Of a DNA stretch of 64,000 nucleotides, positions 28,494 to 35,605 are shown one piece after another (position 1 is the stretch's first letter; each line of letters starts with the position of its first letter). This DNA is from a virus, in the IMG/VR virus record IMGVR_UViG_3300046660_000513, positions 1-64,000 of that record; one strand, 5' to 3'. Under the pieces are notes generated by a model, which was not told the origin of the DNA, did no database searches, and worked only from the letters and a program-made list of their open reading frames with translations. The translations under genes were made by a program, and so were the position numbers.

Positions 28494-28630
28494 TTGCCGT
28501 CTCCGCTCTCAATGTCCCGGTCAAGGTAGGGGTCGTGGCCCATGGGCAGGTAGCCGTTCTGGTGGCGCCAACTGGCCAGAGTGTCCGGGTGTTCGGCGAA
28601 CCATTGTTCCCAGATTTCGTCGAAGGTCAT
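28490..28630 (-). CDS. Hypothetical peptide, 46 residues
   Basis: ATG 28630 overlaps the upstream stop (ATGA) and its TGA overlaps the next GTG. Sequence MTFDEIWEQWFAEHPDTLASW then NGYLPMGHDPYLDRDI; aromatic and acidic, likely helical first half. It bridges two coupled genes exactly. Confidence 0.68.
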   Translation of the reverse strand: MTFDEIWEQWFAEHPDTLASWRHQNGYLPMGHDPYLDRDIESGDGK

Positions 28631-29010
28631 GCGTCGTCTCCTTCATCGGTGGGCCGGTAGGGCGGGAAGAGGGCTCCTCCGTCGTCTTCCCAGACGCGGA
28701 CAGGCAGCTTCATGCGTTCCCTCCGCCGGTACTCTTTGGCCCGCTTTCTCTGGCGATCCTGTTCCTTGCGCAGGAGCTGCCCGGGTGGGGGTTCCCCGGT
28801 TTTGGAACGCCGTCTGCGGGCTGTGCGGGGTTCTGCGAGGTTGTCCTTGCGGCGCTTCTTGAGCCGGTCGTAGGTGTGCCACCAACCGCAGACGCACTTG
28901 TAGGATTTGAACAGGGTTCCAAGGTGTTCGCCCTGGTTGGTGGCCGTGATGTCGGCCCATTCCTTGTTGAAGTGCTTCAGTTTGCCGGTGGGGCAGTGTC
29001 TGCGCTTCAT
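28627..29010 (-). CDS. Strongly basic hypothetical protein
   Basis: 127 residues; ATG 29010 overlaps the upstream stop. Short CVCGWWHT motif after a helical N-terminus, then a long Arg/Lys-rich helix (RLKKRRKDNLAEPRTARRRR, RKEQDRQRKRAKEYRRRER). Likely nucleic-acid binding; acidic C-terminus. Confidence 0.74.
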   Translation of the reverse strand: MKRRHCPTGKLKHFNKEWADITATNQGEHLGTLFKSYKCVCGWWHTYDRLKKRRKDNLAEPRTARRRRSKTGEPPPGQLLRKEQDRQRKRAKEYRRRERMKLPVRVWEDDGGALFPPYRPTDEGDDA

Positions 29011-29375
29011 GGATTAGTCGTTGGGAGTCCGTTGCAGGGTCCGGAGCCGGGTGTGCCGCAGGCGTGATCAGGGCGGGTGCACTTCTGGGGGTCGTTGCGG
29101 TGGATGATGGCTTCAGCTGCGATTAGGGCCAGGTTGTAGTGACCCCCCTCGTACGCCGCGCAGAAGGCATTTTCGATCAGCGTTGCCAGTTCGGGCACGG
29201 TGTAGGTGTCGCTGCCGATCGATGGGTATCCGTCGGTGTCTTGGTAAACGACGGCCATGCTGACGGTCGGTTCAGGGCGTGCGGATTCTGGGGCGAGGTC
29301 ACAGTCTCCCCAGGTGTAGGTGTGCTGTTCGGAGCAGGTACGTTTGCAGCCGCGTTCATACCAGTCGGTGGGCAT
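29007..29375 (-). CDS. Hypothetical cysteine-containing protein
   Basis: 122 residues; ATG after GGAGGGATTATG context. CKRTCSEQHTYTWGDCDL near the N-terminus, strand VSMAVVYQDTDGYPS, helices PELATLIENAFCAAYEGGHYNLALIAAEAII, and C-terminal CTRPDHACGTPGSGPC. Function unknown; first gene of a coupled set of four. Confidence 0.74.
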   Translation of the reverse strand: MPTDWYERGCKRTCSEQHTYTWGDCDLAPESARPEPTVSMAVVYQDTDGYPSIGSDTYTVPELATLIENAFCAAYEGGHYNLALIAAEAIIHRNDPQKCTRPDHACGTPGSGPCNGLPTTNP

Positions 29376-29400
29376 AATCCCTCCAAGATCAACTCGGCAA

Positions 29401-29418
29401 GTTATATCTACCCTACCA
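29401..29418 (-). promoter_or_regulatory. Promoter repeat for genes 29375-28221
   Basis: TGGTAGGGTAGATATAAC on the minus strand. Confidence 0.78.
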
Positions 29419-29448
29419 GAAATTCTGTTGTAAGGGCTAGCAAAAGAG

Positions 29449-29488
29449 ACGCCCTAGCCCCTGCCTGAAACAGAGTGGACTAGGGCGT
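29449..29488 (-). terminator. Terminator of gene 29553
   Basis: ACGCCCTAG and CTAGGGCGT with a 22-base loop. Confidence 0.65.
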
Positions 29489-29552
29489 GCGCCGGAAATA
29501 CGTCCCCGACGAAAAGGGAAGTTAAGTTACTTACAAGTAACTGAGCGGAACC

Positions 29553-29789
29553 TTACCGGGACGGCTTCCGCAGCTCGTAGAAGTCATTGCCGAGGCGGAT
29601 CATGTAGATGGTCCGGTCGTCGTTCTCGATGAGCCGGGCGCTCTTATCGCCGTCCAGGAGAGCCCAGGCATCGGCGCACTTGGCGGGCTTGGTGGTTCCG
29701 GAGGCTGAGTCGTACTTGCGGCAATCGGTGTATGCGTCCCGGATGTTGATCACGTACTGGCGCCTGTTGCGGCCAATGGTCGTAGGCAT
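29553..29789 (-). CDS. Hypothetical protein, 78 residues
   Basis: Start at ATG 29789, 9 bases after GGGAG; an in-frame ATG seven codons earlier is worse placed. Contains NRRQYVINIRDAYTDCRKY, a central CADAWALLDG and strands RTIYMIRLGNDFYEL. Function unknown. Confidence 0.7.
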   Translation of the reverse strand: MPTTIGRNRRQYVINIRDAYTDCRKYDSASGTTKPAKCADAWALLDGDKSARLIENDDRTIYMIRLGNDFYELRKPSR

Positions 29790-29821
29790 GGGTACATTCT
29801 CCCAGGTCAAAGCGTTCGATT

Positions 29822-29839
29822 GTTGTCTCTACCCTATCG
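29822..29839 (-). promoter_or_regulatory. Promoter repeat for gene 29789
   Basis: CGATAGGGTAGAGACAAC on the minus strand, with -35 TTGCAG at 29855-29860 and an 18-base spacer. Confidence 0.78.
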
Positions 29840-29841
29840 CA

Positions 29842-29874
29842 AAGCCCCGCCGACCTGCAAGATCGACGGGGCTT
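29842..29874 (-). terminator. Terminator of gene 29889
   Basis: AAGCCCCG and CGGGGCTT stems around a 17-base loop. Confidence 0.72.
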
Positions 29875-29888
29875 CTGCTACATATGTC

Positions 29889-30080
29889 TCACACGTTCTC
29901 CATGTCGGGCGGAAACTGCTTCTCCCACTCCTCCATGGCACGGGATGCGGCCTCGTGCTTCGTGCAGAACCCGTCATCACTCTCCGGGTCCGACTCCAGC
30001 TCGCACTGTTCCGGAGGGGTATCCGGGTAGCTTCCCCCAACCTGCCAGGTACAACCCTCTTCTTCCGGTGCAGTCGTCAT
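29889..30080 (-). CDS. Hypothetical acidic peptide, 63 residues
   Basis: ATG 30080 overlaps the upstream stop (ATGA); the longer frame to 30185 lies inside the upstream gene. Acidic, with CTWQVGGSY, a CELESDPESDDGFC pair and helix HEAASRAMEEWEKQFP. The CTW...C...C layout recurs in phage zinc peptides. Function unknown. Confidence 0.7.
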   Translation of the reverse strand: MTTAPEEEGCTWQVGGSYPDTPPEQCELESDPESDDGFCTKHEAASRAMEEWEKQFPPDMENV

Positions 30081-30559
30081 ACGGCGCTCTGACCAGAGGG
30101 CCGGGACTGCCCGTCCTGCACGGATACAAAGCCAGCTTCCTCGGCCTCCTGAAGGTCCCTCTCGAACGCGCGGCCGAGAGTCCACGCGTCGTCGTACTTA
30201 CCTTCGAACAGCAGCTTCGCGACCTGACCGGCGATGTGGACCTGCGAGAGGGTCCCGCTGATCCAGTTGAACAGCCAGACGTTACCCGCCTGGTACGTGT
30301 GCAGCGGATCCGTCTCATAGCCGCGCATGCAGAAGGTCACGAAGAACTTTTCCAGCTGGTCCCGCTCGCCCCGGAACGCTTCGATCAAGGAGAGCGACTC
30401 CGGGAAGTTCTGGTCTGCGGGCCAGGCAACCATGGAGCCCCCGGCGCTCATGCCCATCTTCCAGGAGCCGGAGGTCTTCGCGGTCTTCGGCAGGGTGTCG
30501 TAGGGCCACGCGGTGGGGTTCGCGACGTTGGCCGGGATCTGTGGGTTCCGGTGTGCCAT
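30077..30559 (-). CDS. Hypothetical protein, 160 residues
   Basis: ATG after GACAGGACACGGC, a weak site. Helical: SLIEAFRGERDQLEKFFVTF, LFNWISGTLSQVHIAGQVAKLLFEG, DAWTLGRAFERDLQEAEEAG. Cotranscribed with gene 29889. No promoter repeat upstream. Function unknown. Confidence 0.73.
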   Translation of the reverse strand: MAHRNPQIPANVANPTAWPYDTLPKTAKTSGSWKMGMSAGGSMVAWPADQNFPESLSLIEAFRGERDQLEKFFVTFCMRGYETDPLHTYQAGNVWLFNWISGTLSQVHIAGQVAKLLFEGKYDDAWTLGRAFERDLQEAEEAGFVSVQDGQSRPSGQSAV

Positions 30560-30597
30560 GCCGTGTCCTGTCTCTTGGGTGGTGGGTTGAAACGCTA

Positions 30598-30628
30598 CCG
30601 GTACGGTCTGACATCCAGACCGTACCGG
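30598..30628 (-). terminator. Terminator of gene 30648
   Basis: CCGGTACGGTCTG and CAGACCGTACCGG with a 5-base loop. Confidence 0.88.
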
Positions 30629-30647
30629 CGGGTTTTACACGAGGGCC

Positions 30648-31193
30648 TCAGGCGCTCTGTACGGGTGCCGCCAGGGCCTTGCGGACCGCCTCGACGACCG
30701 GAGCCCCCGCGATGTCCCCGATGGCCTTGAGAGCGGCATCCTGGGCCTGCTTGACGGCCTTGGCGACCTCACCGTGCAGCTCCTTGCGGACGGCCTCGGC
30801 GATGACCTGATCGATCGACTTGGTGTTGCTGTGGTGAGAGTTCCGGTTGGGCGTCCAAGCCTTCTGCGCTTCGTCCATGATGACGTCCCGCAGCGTAGTA
30901 GGCTCCCCGCTCGACTCACCCCAACTGTTCGTCTTCCGGATCGGGTTCTGGAGAGCCTCCATGATGATCGGGTCCAGCTTCTCCCGGATCATCTCGGTGC
31001 GGATCTCGGTGACCCGGGCCTTGAGGCCGGTGTACTCCGGCGCCCGGAACACCGCCTCCGCGATGCGCTTGGCAACCTTGTCACCGACGGTCTCCACCCC
31101 GTCCGGGTACGACTCCCCGTCCTCATCGACGGAGATGACGTCCGCGACCACGGTTGCAAGGGTGATCTCCGGGACAGTTACTACGATTTCCAC
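30648..31193 (-). CDS. Hypothetical helical protein, 181 residues
   Basis: ATG after AAAAGGAAGCACTGTG. Short beta start (MEIVVTVPEITLATVVADVI), then long amphipathic helices (DKVAKRIAEAVFRAPEYTGL, RVTEIRTEMIREKLDPIIMEAL, DQVIAEAVRKELHGEVAKAVKQA). Function unknown; a structural or DNA-associated role is possible. Confidence 0.74.
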   Translation of the reverse strand: MEIVVTVPEITLATVVADVISVDEDGESYPDGVETVGDKVAKRIAEAVFRAPEYTGLKARVTEIRTEMIREKLDPIIMEALQNPIRKTNSWGESSGEPTTLRDVIMDEAQKAWTPNRNSHHSNTKSIDQVIAEAVRKELHGEVAKAVKQAQDAALKAIGDIAGAPVVEAVRKALAAPVQSA

Positions 31194-31217
31194 AGTGCTT
31201 CCTTTTCAGGATGAGAC

Positions 31218-31242
31218 AGGGGCGGCCGGTTGACCGCCCCTT
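31218..31242 (-). terminator. Terminator of gene 31252
   Basis: AGGGGCGG and CCGCCCCT around CCGGTTGA. Confidence 0.7.
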
Positions 31243-31251
31243 GAGGGTGGA

Positions 31252-31665
31252 TCAGGCAGCCAACGCGTACTTCGCGGCCAGCACCGCCTTCGCGGCGGCG
31301 TACGAGGCCTTACGCGGCTTGTAGGTGTTCAGCAGGGTCTGCACCTGGAGGGCAGTGAAGTGATACACGATGTGGGACTTGGCCTCCCGTCGCGCCGGAT
31401 CCCCTGCCCGCCCCGACAGACGAGCCATACGGCCGCCCTTCCCGTCCACGGTGTTCCGGGTGCGCGTGATCTTCGCGGGCTTCATGCCGGTTCGCTTGGC
31501 GACACCTCGCAGGGCGATCACCATGCCCTTGGCGGTCTCGGGGTCGATCTCCGCCGCGATCATGTGCGTCGCGAGTGAACGGCCGCGCTTGAGGGAGGCG
31601 TTGAAGCGCGTGGCGGCGGAACGCTGGCGAAGGGTGCGGCGGTTCTGGCGGGTGTTGGCAAGCAT
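31252..31665 (-). CDS. Strongly basic helical protein, 137 residues
   Basis: ATG after GAGGGAGACCCAA. Rich in Arg/Lys/Ala: TRQNRRTLRQRSAATRFNAS, RGVAKRTGMKPAKITRTRNT, SGRAGDPARREAKSHIVYHF, KASYAAAKAVLAAKYALAA. Likely DNA-binding, perhaps nucleoid-like; no family recognised. Confidence 0.74.
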   Translation of the reverse strand: MLANTRQNRRTLRQRSAATRFNASLKRGRSLATHMIAAEIDPETAKGMVIALRGVAKRTGMKPAKITRTRNTVDGKGGRMARLSGRAGDPARREAKSHIVYHFTALQVQTLLNTYKPRKASYAAAKAVLAAKYALAA

Positions 31666-31695
31666 TTGGGTCTCCCTCGGGTGGTGTCCCTTGCT

Positions 31696-31713
31696 GATGT
31701 ATCTACCCTAGCG
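31696..31713 (-). promoter_or_regulatory. Promoter repeat for gene 31665
   Basis: CGCTAGGGTAGATACATC on the minus strand. The -35 TTGTAT at 31728-31733, spacer 17, is provided by the reversed copy at 31717. Confidence 0.85.
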
Positions 31714-31716
31714 TAC

Positions 31717-31734
31717 TGCGAGGGTAGATACAAG
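31717..31734 (+). promoter_or_regulatory. Reversed repeat copy facing promoter 31696
   Basis: TGCGAGGGTAGATACAAG pointing right into the 3' end of a leftward gene. Like 9332, it supplies a -35 in reverse and would cover the promoter if bound. Confidence 0.5.
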
Positions 31735-31749
31735 CGAGACCCCGAGTTT

Positions 31750-32295
31750 CTAGTCCCAAGACCTGTCGTCCCACTGCACCGTGAGATGCAGCCCCCGGTC
31801 GTCCCCGTAGCCCTTGATCTCCGTGCGTACCTTCTGACCGATCGGGCAGACCTGCCCTCCCGGCAGATTGACGTACACCAGGCGAGCCCCGTTGTTGAGG
31901 TCAACGGTCCGGTCGAACGGTTCCCGCAGCCAGCCCGTGATGCTCCGGCACCCGGTACGTCCAACAGGCCAGTTCGAGTGCACGTTCCAGGTCCACCCGT
32001 GGATGCGGAGTTCGCACACCGCATCGCCCTTACCGATCCGGAGCGTGGCATCGGGGGCTGCCGGGCACTCGTACCGGTCGTGCCCGAAGTCGGGGCCCTG
32101 GGACACCATCACATCCCACGACATACCGCACGCACACGTCACCTGCGGGTCTTCCTTGAGCACACCCCACAGGAAGTCTTCATGCATCGTGTCGTAGGCG
32201 TTGGCCAGGTAGAACCGGGCGTCGTCCCGGCAGCCGGGGGAGGCCCCGGTCATCGCGGCGTCGATCCAAGTCAGCGGAACATCCTTCTTGTCCAT
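31750..32295 (-). CDS. Hypothetical cysteine-containing protein, 181 residues
   Basis: ATG 32295 after GGGGTGGTGAGC; the longer frame lies in the upstream gene. Contains helix CRDDARFYLANAYDTMHEDFL, CACGMSWDVMV, a RYECPAAPD stretch and beta strands (GDAVCELRIHGWTWNV, GARLVYVNLPGGQVCPIG). Four to six cysteines could bind zinc. Function unknown. Confidence 0.73.
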   Translation of the reverse strand: MDKKDVPLTWIDAAMTGASPGCRDDARFYLANAYDTMHEDFLWGVLKEDPQVTCACGMSWDVMVSQGPDFGHDRYECPAAPDATLRIGKGDAVCELRIHGWTWNVHSNWPVGRTGCRSITGWLREPFDRTVDLNNGARLVYVNLPGGQVCPIGQKVRTEIKGYGDDRGLHLTVQWDDRSWD

Positions 32296-32297
32296 GC

Positions 32298-32465
32298 TCA
32301 CCACCCCATAGTGTTCAGTTTGTTCATGAGATCTGCTGTTTCTTCCGGGGTCAGACATGCAGGCCACCGGCAGGGATGGGTACAGGGGTGGGGCAGTGTC
32401 GTACACCCCCGATGGCAGCCGCACTCTTCCCGCTTGTCCGCTGGTTCATCGGTCGGCTGGGTCAC
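32298..32465 (-). CDS. Cys/His-rich peptide, 55 residues
   Basis: GTG 32465 after AGGAGGGG. Contains CGCHRGCTTLPHPCTHPCRW and a helical end TPEETADLMNKLNTMGW, so nine Cys/His ligands within 25 residues. Stop two bases before the ATG of the next gene. Function unknown, zinc binding likely. Confidence 0.66.
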   Translation of the reverse strand: MTQPTDEPADKREECGCHRGCTTLPHPCTHPCRWPACLTPEETADLMNKLNTMGW

Positions 32466-32473
32466 AACCCCTC

Positions 32474-32626
32474 CTAAACGTACTTCCAGTTACGGCGGGT
32501 GATGATGTGGCCAATGGTTGTCCGGGACACCTTGTACTTATCGGCCAACTCCCGCTCCAACACCCCACCTTGGGCGTATTCCTTACGTATCGCCCATACA
32601 TCCTGCCTGGTGAGCTTTGCGGTCAT
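32474..32626 (-). CDS. Helix-turn-helix peptide, 50 residues
   Basis: ATG 32626 overlaps the upstream stop (ATGA). The sequence TRQDVWAIRKEYAQGG, ERELADKYKVSRTTIGHII and RRNWKYV matches the small helix-turn-helix often found at the C-termini of phage homing nucleases and as stand-alone peptides. DNA binding is likely; target unknown. Confidence 0.8.
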   Translation of the reverse strand: MTAKLTRQDVWAIRKEYAQGGVLERELADKYKVSRTTIGHIITRRNWKYV

Positions 32627-33168
32627 GCCGTCACCACCGTGTAGTTCGGCCGGAGCCAGAGAACGCTTTCGCAATCCCAGCCGTACATGCTGAGACTCCG
32701 GTCTCCCGGGATCCGTGTTGCTGCCTGCCCGTGATCGGTCAGGTAGAGCGCGGCATACCCGTCGTCGGCCAGCTGTTCCCAGTTGAAGACCGCCCAGAAC
32801 CCCCCGAGAAAGTCCGGCTCAGCGGCTACCCGGTAGGTCCCGAGGATCGCCTCCACGTCTGGAAGGCTGTCGATGACCAGGCCCTTGAAGTCAGGGGCTG
32901 GGGCGATCTCCAGGAAGCGCGTGTAGTCGTTCTGACCGAAGTCCTCGGACTGGTAGTACTCAGTCCACGTGGTGGAGATGATCTCCCCGGTGTAATCCAC
33001 GTCGGTGATAGTTGCCGTCCACAGCCCCCCGGCCAGGGGCTTGGGATCGTACGTCGAGTTGATGACGGGCCGAAACTTCTGAGGCTGTGTCAGGGCGAGG
33101 TCGTGTTCCATCCCGTGGGCGTAGGCCTGTCGGGGCAGGTCGGCGGCTGTGATCGTCGGCAGGGTCAC
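32623..33168 (-). CDS. Hypothetical protein, 181 residues
   Basis: GTG 33168 overlaps the upstream stop. Beta-rich, with GGLWTATITDVDYTGEIIST, FEIAP-like strand FLEIAPAPDFKGLVIDSL, aromatic segment FWAVFNWEQLADDGYAALYL and a final strand. No family recognised. Middle of the coupled set 33389-31750. Confidence 0.73.
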   Translation of the reverse strand: MTLPTITAADLPRQAYAHGMEHDLALTQPQKFRPVINSTYDPKPLAGGLWTATITDVDYTGEIISTTWTEYYQSEDFGQNDYTRFLEIAPAPDFKGLVIDSLPDVEAILGTYRVAAEPDFLGGFWAVFNWEQLADDGYAALYLTDHGQAATRIPGDRSLSMYGWDCESVLWLRPNYTVVTA

Positions 33169-33389
33169 TTCGAGCCCTTCTCTGCCAGCAGCTCGATCAG
33201 CCGGTCCCGGACAATCTCCGCCTGCGCCCTGCTCAGGGACAGGTAACTCCCTTCACTGCTGTACTCCGGGTCATCCGGGTCGTGCAGGAACAGGGCGTCG
33301 TAGTGACGGTTGCCGTGGATGTTCTCGATGTGCACCTCCCCGCTGTAGAGAGTTACAACGGGAGTGACGGTGGTGGGCTCTGCTGTCAT
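33165..33389 (-). CDS. Hypothetical protein, 74 residues
   Basis: ATG after CAGGAGCCGGTC. Strands VVTLYSGEVHIENI and HYDALFLHDPDD, then helix SRAQAEIVRDRLIELLAEK. First gene of the coupled set. Function unknown. Confidence 0.74.
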   Translation of the reverse strand: MTAEPTTVTPVVTLYSGEVHIENIHGNRHYDALFLHDPDDPEYSSEGSYLSLSRAQAEIVRDRLIELLAEKGSK

Positions 33390-33409
33390 GACCGGCTCCT
33401 GGGGTGTGG

Positions 33410-33427
33410 GATGTATCTACCCTAACA
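33410..33427 (-). promoter_or_regulatory. Promoter repeat for genes 33389-31750
   Basis: TGTTAGGGTAGATACATC on the minus strand. Confidence 0.8.
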
Positions 33428-33431
33428 GAAA

Positions 33432-33476
33432 CGCGGGAGGGGTGTCGAGCCTCAACAGCCCAACACCCCTCCCGCG
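33432..33476 (-). terminator. Terminator of gene 33486
   Basis: CGCGGGAGGGGTGT and ACACCCCTCCCGCG, perfect 14-bp stem. Confidence 0.88.
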
Positions 33477-33485
33477 AACAGGCGC

Positions 33486-34412
33486 TTACAGGATCTCAGG
33501 GATCGGCTCACCCAGCGGGTGGACCATCCGAGACAACGGCTTACCCCGCCGATGTGCGTTCCAGGCCCTCACGATGTACCCGATAGCCCGCACATCCTTG
33601 ACCCGGATGCCCTGGTCACGGTCGCTGCGAACACGCTCCCGCAACGTCAGCACCGGACTGCTCTCATCCAGCTTCGCACCCGTCTCGATGGCACCGAAGA
33701 ACCAGGGAGTGTCCTCCGCGCTGACCTGGTGCAGCAGGAAGTGCGACGTACCCAGCACCGACGGGGACAAGGGCTTGAAGGAACGGTGCACCCGCTCCCC
33801 GATCTCCGCTGAACGTCGCAGCTCCGGGTACTTCTCCATCGTTTCCGACAGCTCACCGAACGAAACAGCCTCGCGGAACGACCGGTCTCCGCGTTCCCAC
33901 AGAGTCACACGGCGCGCAATAGCAGCGAGAGCCTTGGAGTGCGTCTCACCCCGCAAGGTCAGGTTGTCGGTGTGGGTGCGCTTCTTACCCGCATCCATCG
34001 TCTCCTGGGTCTTCAGGGGCAGGTTGAAGATGACCAGCATCTTGACGGGGATACCGGCCCTGACGATGGCCCACAGACGGTGCTGGCCGTTCAGGAGGGT
34101 CCCGTCGACAGCGATTTGGATGGCTTCGCCGTTCAGCATCCACCTGCCTTCCGTCATGTCCCGGGCGTACAGCGCAACGGCGCTTTCGGTGAGCCTGCGG
34201 TTGCAGACGTTCTTCTTGAGCCACTCCGCAGCTTGTTCCGGTGTGACGTCGAGAATCTCCGTCAGGATCTCGGGAACGATCAGGGCCTTCTTCGTCTGGA
34301 GGCGGGGTGTGCGGGTGGATCCGGTGGTGGCTGCGGCGCGAGTCGGTGCGGGAATCTTCTTTGCGGCGCTTTTTTGCGATGCAGCAGAAGCTGTCTTGCG
34401 GGTGGATGCCAT
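33486..34412 (-). CDS. ParB/sulfiredoxin-fold protein
   Basis: 308 residues; ATG after GAAGGCGCGCCAGCT. A Lys/Ala/Thr-rich tail (1-45) precedes a ParB-like nuclease fold: TEGRWMLNGEAIQIAVDGTLLNGQHRLWAIVRAGIPV with the signature LNGQHRLWA near residue 106. The remaining 170 residues are helical. It is far from parA (47 kb) and has no visible CTPase GERRW-type box, so it is more likely the phage ParB-like nuclease family than the ParA partner. It lies beside the 34.5-34.8 kb repeat region. Confidence 0.85.
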   Translation of the reverse strand: MASTRKTASAASQKSAAKKIPAPTRAAATTGSTRTPRLQTKKALIVPEILTEILDVTPEQAAEWLKKNVCNRRLTESAVALYARDMTEGRWMLNGEAIQIAVDGTLLNGQHRLWAIVRAGIPVKMLVIFNLPLKTQETMDAGKKRTHTDNLTLRGETHSKALAAIARRVTLWERGDRSFREAVSFGELSETMEKYPELRRSAEIGERVHRSFKPLSPSVLGTSHFLLHQVSAEDTPWFFGAIETGAKLDESSPVLTLRERVRSDRDQGIRVKDVRAIGYIVRAWNAHRRGKPLSRMVHPLGEPIPEIL

Positions 34413-34440
34413 AGCTGGCGCGCCTTCCTACTGGGGTTGG

Positions 34441-34458
34441 GATGTATCTACCCTAGAT
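34441..34458 (-). promoter_or_regulatory. Promoter repeat for gene 34412
   Basis: ATCTAGGGTAGATACATC on the minus strand, with -35 TTGCTC at 34474-34479 and an 18-base spacer. Confidence 0.82.
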
Positions 34459-34479
34459 CATACGGAGGGACGGGAGCAA

Positions 34480-34840
34480 GCACCCCCGTTGATTCGGTCG
34501 TAAGCCTTCCACGGTGAGGGCGGCTTGGTTACCCCGCGAGGGGTAGAGGCGAAAGTAACCAGGGGGTCTATCGTTAGCCTGCCTAACGTTTTCAAGATCA
34601 TCTTTTACCAAACGAATAGACGTTACTCGGACGGTACCCCAAAATTACTCGGCAAAAAGTAACCCAACTACCCTATCTGACCTGCATGTTTAAAGATCAT
34701 TACCTGGTTACCCCTGATGTATGCCTGCATGCGCGCGCACGTCATGCGCGCGGAACACAACACGTCCTTATCTGGATTTGGGGTAACCGGGAAACCGGGG
34801 GGTTGGGCCAGGATGGGGCGGGCGTCGTGAACATGATCGC
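34480..34840. other. AT-rich non-coding region with GGTTACC words at a divergent junction
   Basis: No gene. GGTTACCCC occurs at 34527 and 34707 and inverted as GGGGTAACC at 34780; related GTAACC/GGTACC words lie at 34555, 34633 and 34660. AAGATCAT is repeated (near 34591 and 34692), CATGCGCGCG is repeated near 34731 and 34743, and CGTTAG/CTAACG forms a small palindrome at 34573-34589. Iterons, low GC and a divergent gene switch suit a replication origin or a partition site. Confidence 0.5.
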
Positions 34841-34844
34841 AATG

Positions 34845-34862
34845 TGCTAGGGTAGATACGTA
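34845..34862 (+). promoter_or_regulatory. Promoter repeat for gene 34896
   Basis: TGCTAGGGTAGATACGTA; first rightward promoter after the junction. Confidence 0.8.
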
Positions 34863-34895
34863 CTGAAGAGGACACCAGCACTCCGAGGAGACCTC

Positions 34896-35084
34896 ATGAA
34901 CGAGCAGCGCGATCAGACCGCAGACAAGACGGTCATCGACTCGTATCCGACCGAAGACGCGGCGTGGGCTCAGGCGCACAAGTTCGCCGCGACGCTCAAG
35001 TCCCGTGGCCTGGCAGCCAAGATGGGTGTCACCGTAAAGAAGGCATCCGGAGTCTGGTTGATCGTCCTGGTCAAGCGAGGCTAG
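34896..35084 (+). CDS. Hypothetical protein, 62 residues
   Basis: ATG after GAGGAGACCTC. Helix TEDAAWAQAHKFAATLKSRGL and strands MGVTVKKASGVWLIVLVKRG, a small alpha/beta fold like the N-terminal part of many phage peptides. Function unknown. Confidence 0.75.
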   Translation: MNEQRDQTADKTVIDSYPTEDAAWAQAHKFAATLKSRGLAAKMGVTVKKASGVWLIVLVKRG

Positions 35085-35114
35085 GCCCCCGGGGTTGTAT
35101 CTACCCCCGAGACC

Positions 35115-35132
35115 TGCTAGTGTAGAGACATC
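35115..35132 (+). promoter_or_regulatory. Promoter repeat for gene 35165
   Basis: TGCTAGTGTAGAGACATC; the -10 is TAGTGT. A partial reversed copy (TTGTATCTACCC) lies at 35095-35106. Confidence 0.75.
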
Positions 35133-35164
35133 GCAAACGGACACCGAAAACATAGGAGACCGTC

Positions 35165-35521
35165 ATGAGTGACCAGAAGCCTGCTGCTGTTGCCGCCGTC
35201 ATCGTTCCTGCTGCCGCCATCCGCGCCGGGTACAAGGTCGCGTATCCCGTGGACGTCAACGGCAAGGAGATCATCAGCCGTGGCGAAGTCTTCTCGTTCC
35301 GTCGCGTCGGCCACAACCGCGCGGAGATCACTCTCCTGCACGCCAAGACCGGCTCGTTCTTCACGAACGTGATCAAGGGCGGCGACCCCGTGCAGGTGCA
35401 CTCCGACGCTCTCGTTGCTGAGCCCACGGACGCGCTCTCCGTCGCCCTCATGGAGCACGTGAAGGAGCTGCTGAAGAGCCAGGCGAGCGACTTTTATTCG
35501 ATCTTCCCCATCGAGGACTGA
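35165..35521 (+). CDS. Hypothetical protein, 118 residues
   Basis: ATG after TAGGAGACCGTC. Alanine-rich N-terminus (PAAVAAVIVPAAAIRAGYKV), then strands (EIISRGEVFSFRRVGHNRAEITLLHA, SFFTNVIKGGDPVQV) and a C-terminal helix LSVALMEHVKELLKS. Function unknown. Confidence 0.75.
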   Translation: MSDQKPAAVAAVIVPAAAIRAGYKVAYPVDVNGKEIISRGEVFSFRRVGHNRAEITLLHAKTGSFFTNVIKGGDPVQVHSDALVAEPTDALSVALMEHVKELLKSQASDFYSIFPIED

Positions 35522-35531
35522 CCCCCAGACT

Positions 35532-35565
35532 CCCCCGCCGTCCGTGACCGTGCCGGACGGCGGGG
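35532..35565 (+). terminator. Terminator-like hairpin after gene 35165
   Basis: CCCGCCGTCCG and CGGACGGCGGG with a 9-base loop. Confidence 0.78.
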
Positions 35566-35605
35566 TGTTCCTCCTCCCTGCCGCCCTTCAAGAGATAGAG
35601 AAATC

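Noticed and set aside
33486-34412. Treating this ParB-fold protein as the partner of ParA
   Set aside because: It is 13 kb from parA with its own promoter, while another gene is coupled to parA by a 4-base overlap. The LNGQHR motif is that of phage ParB-like nucleases.
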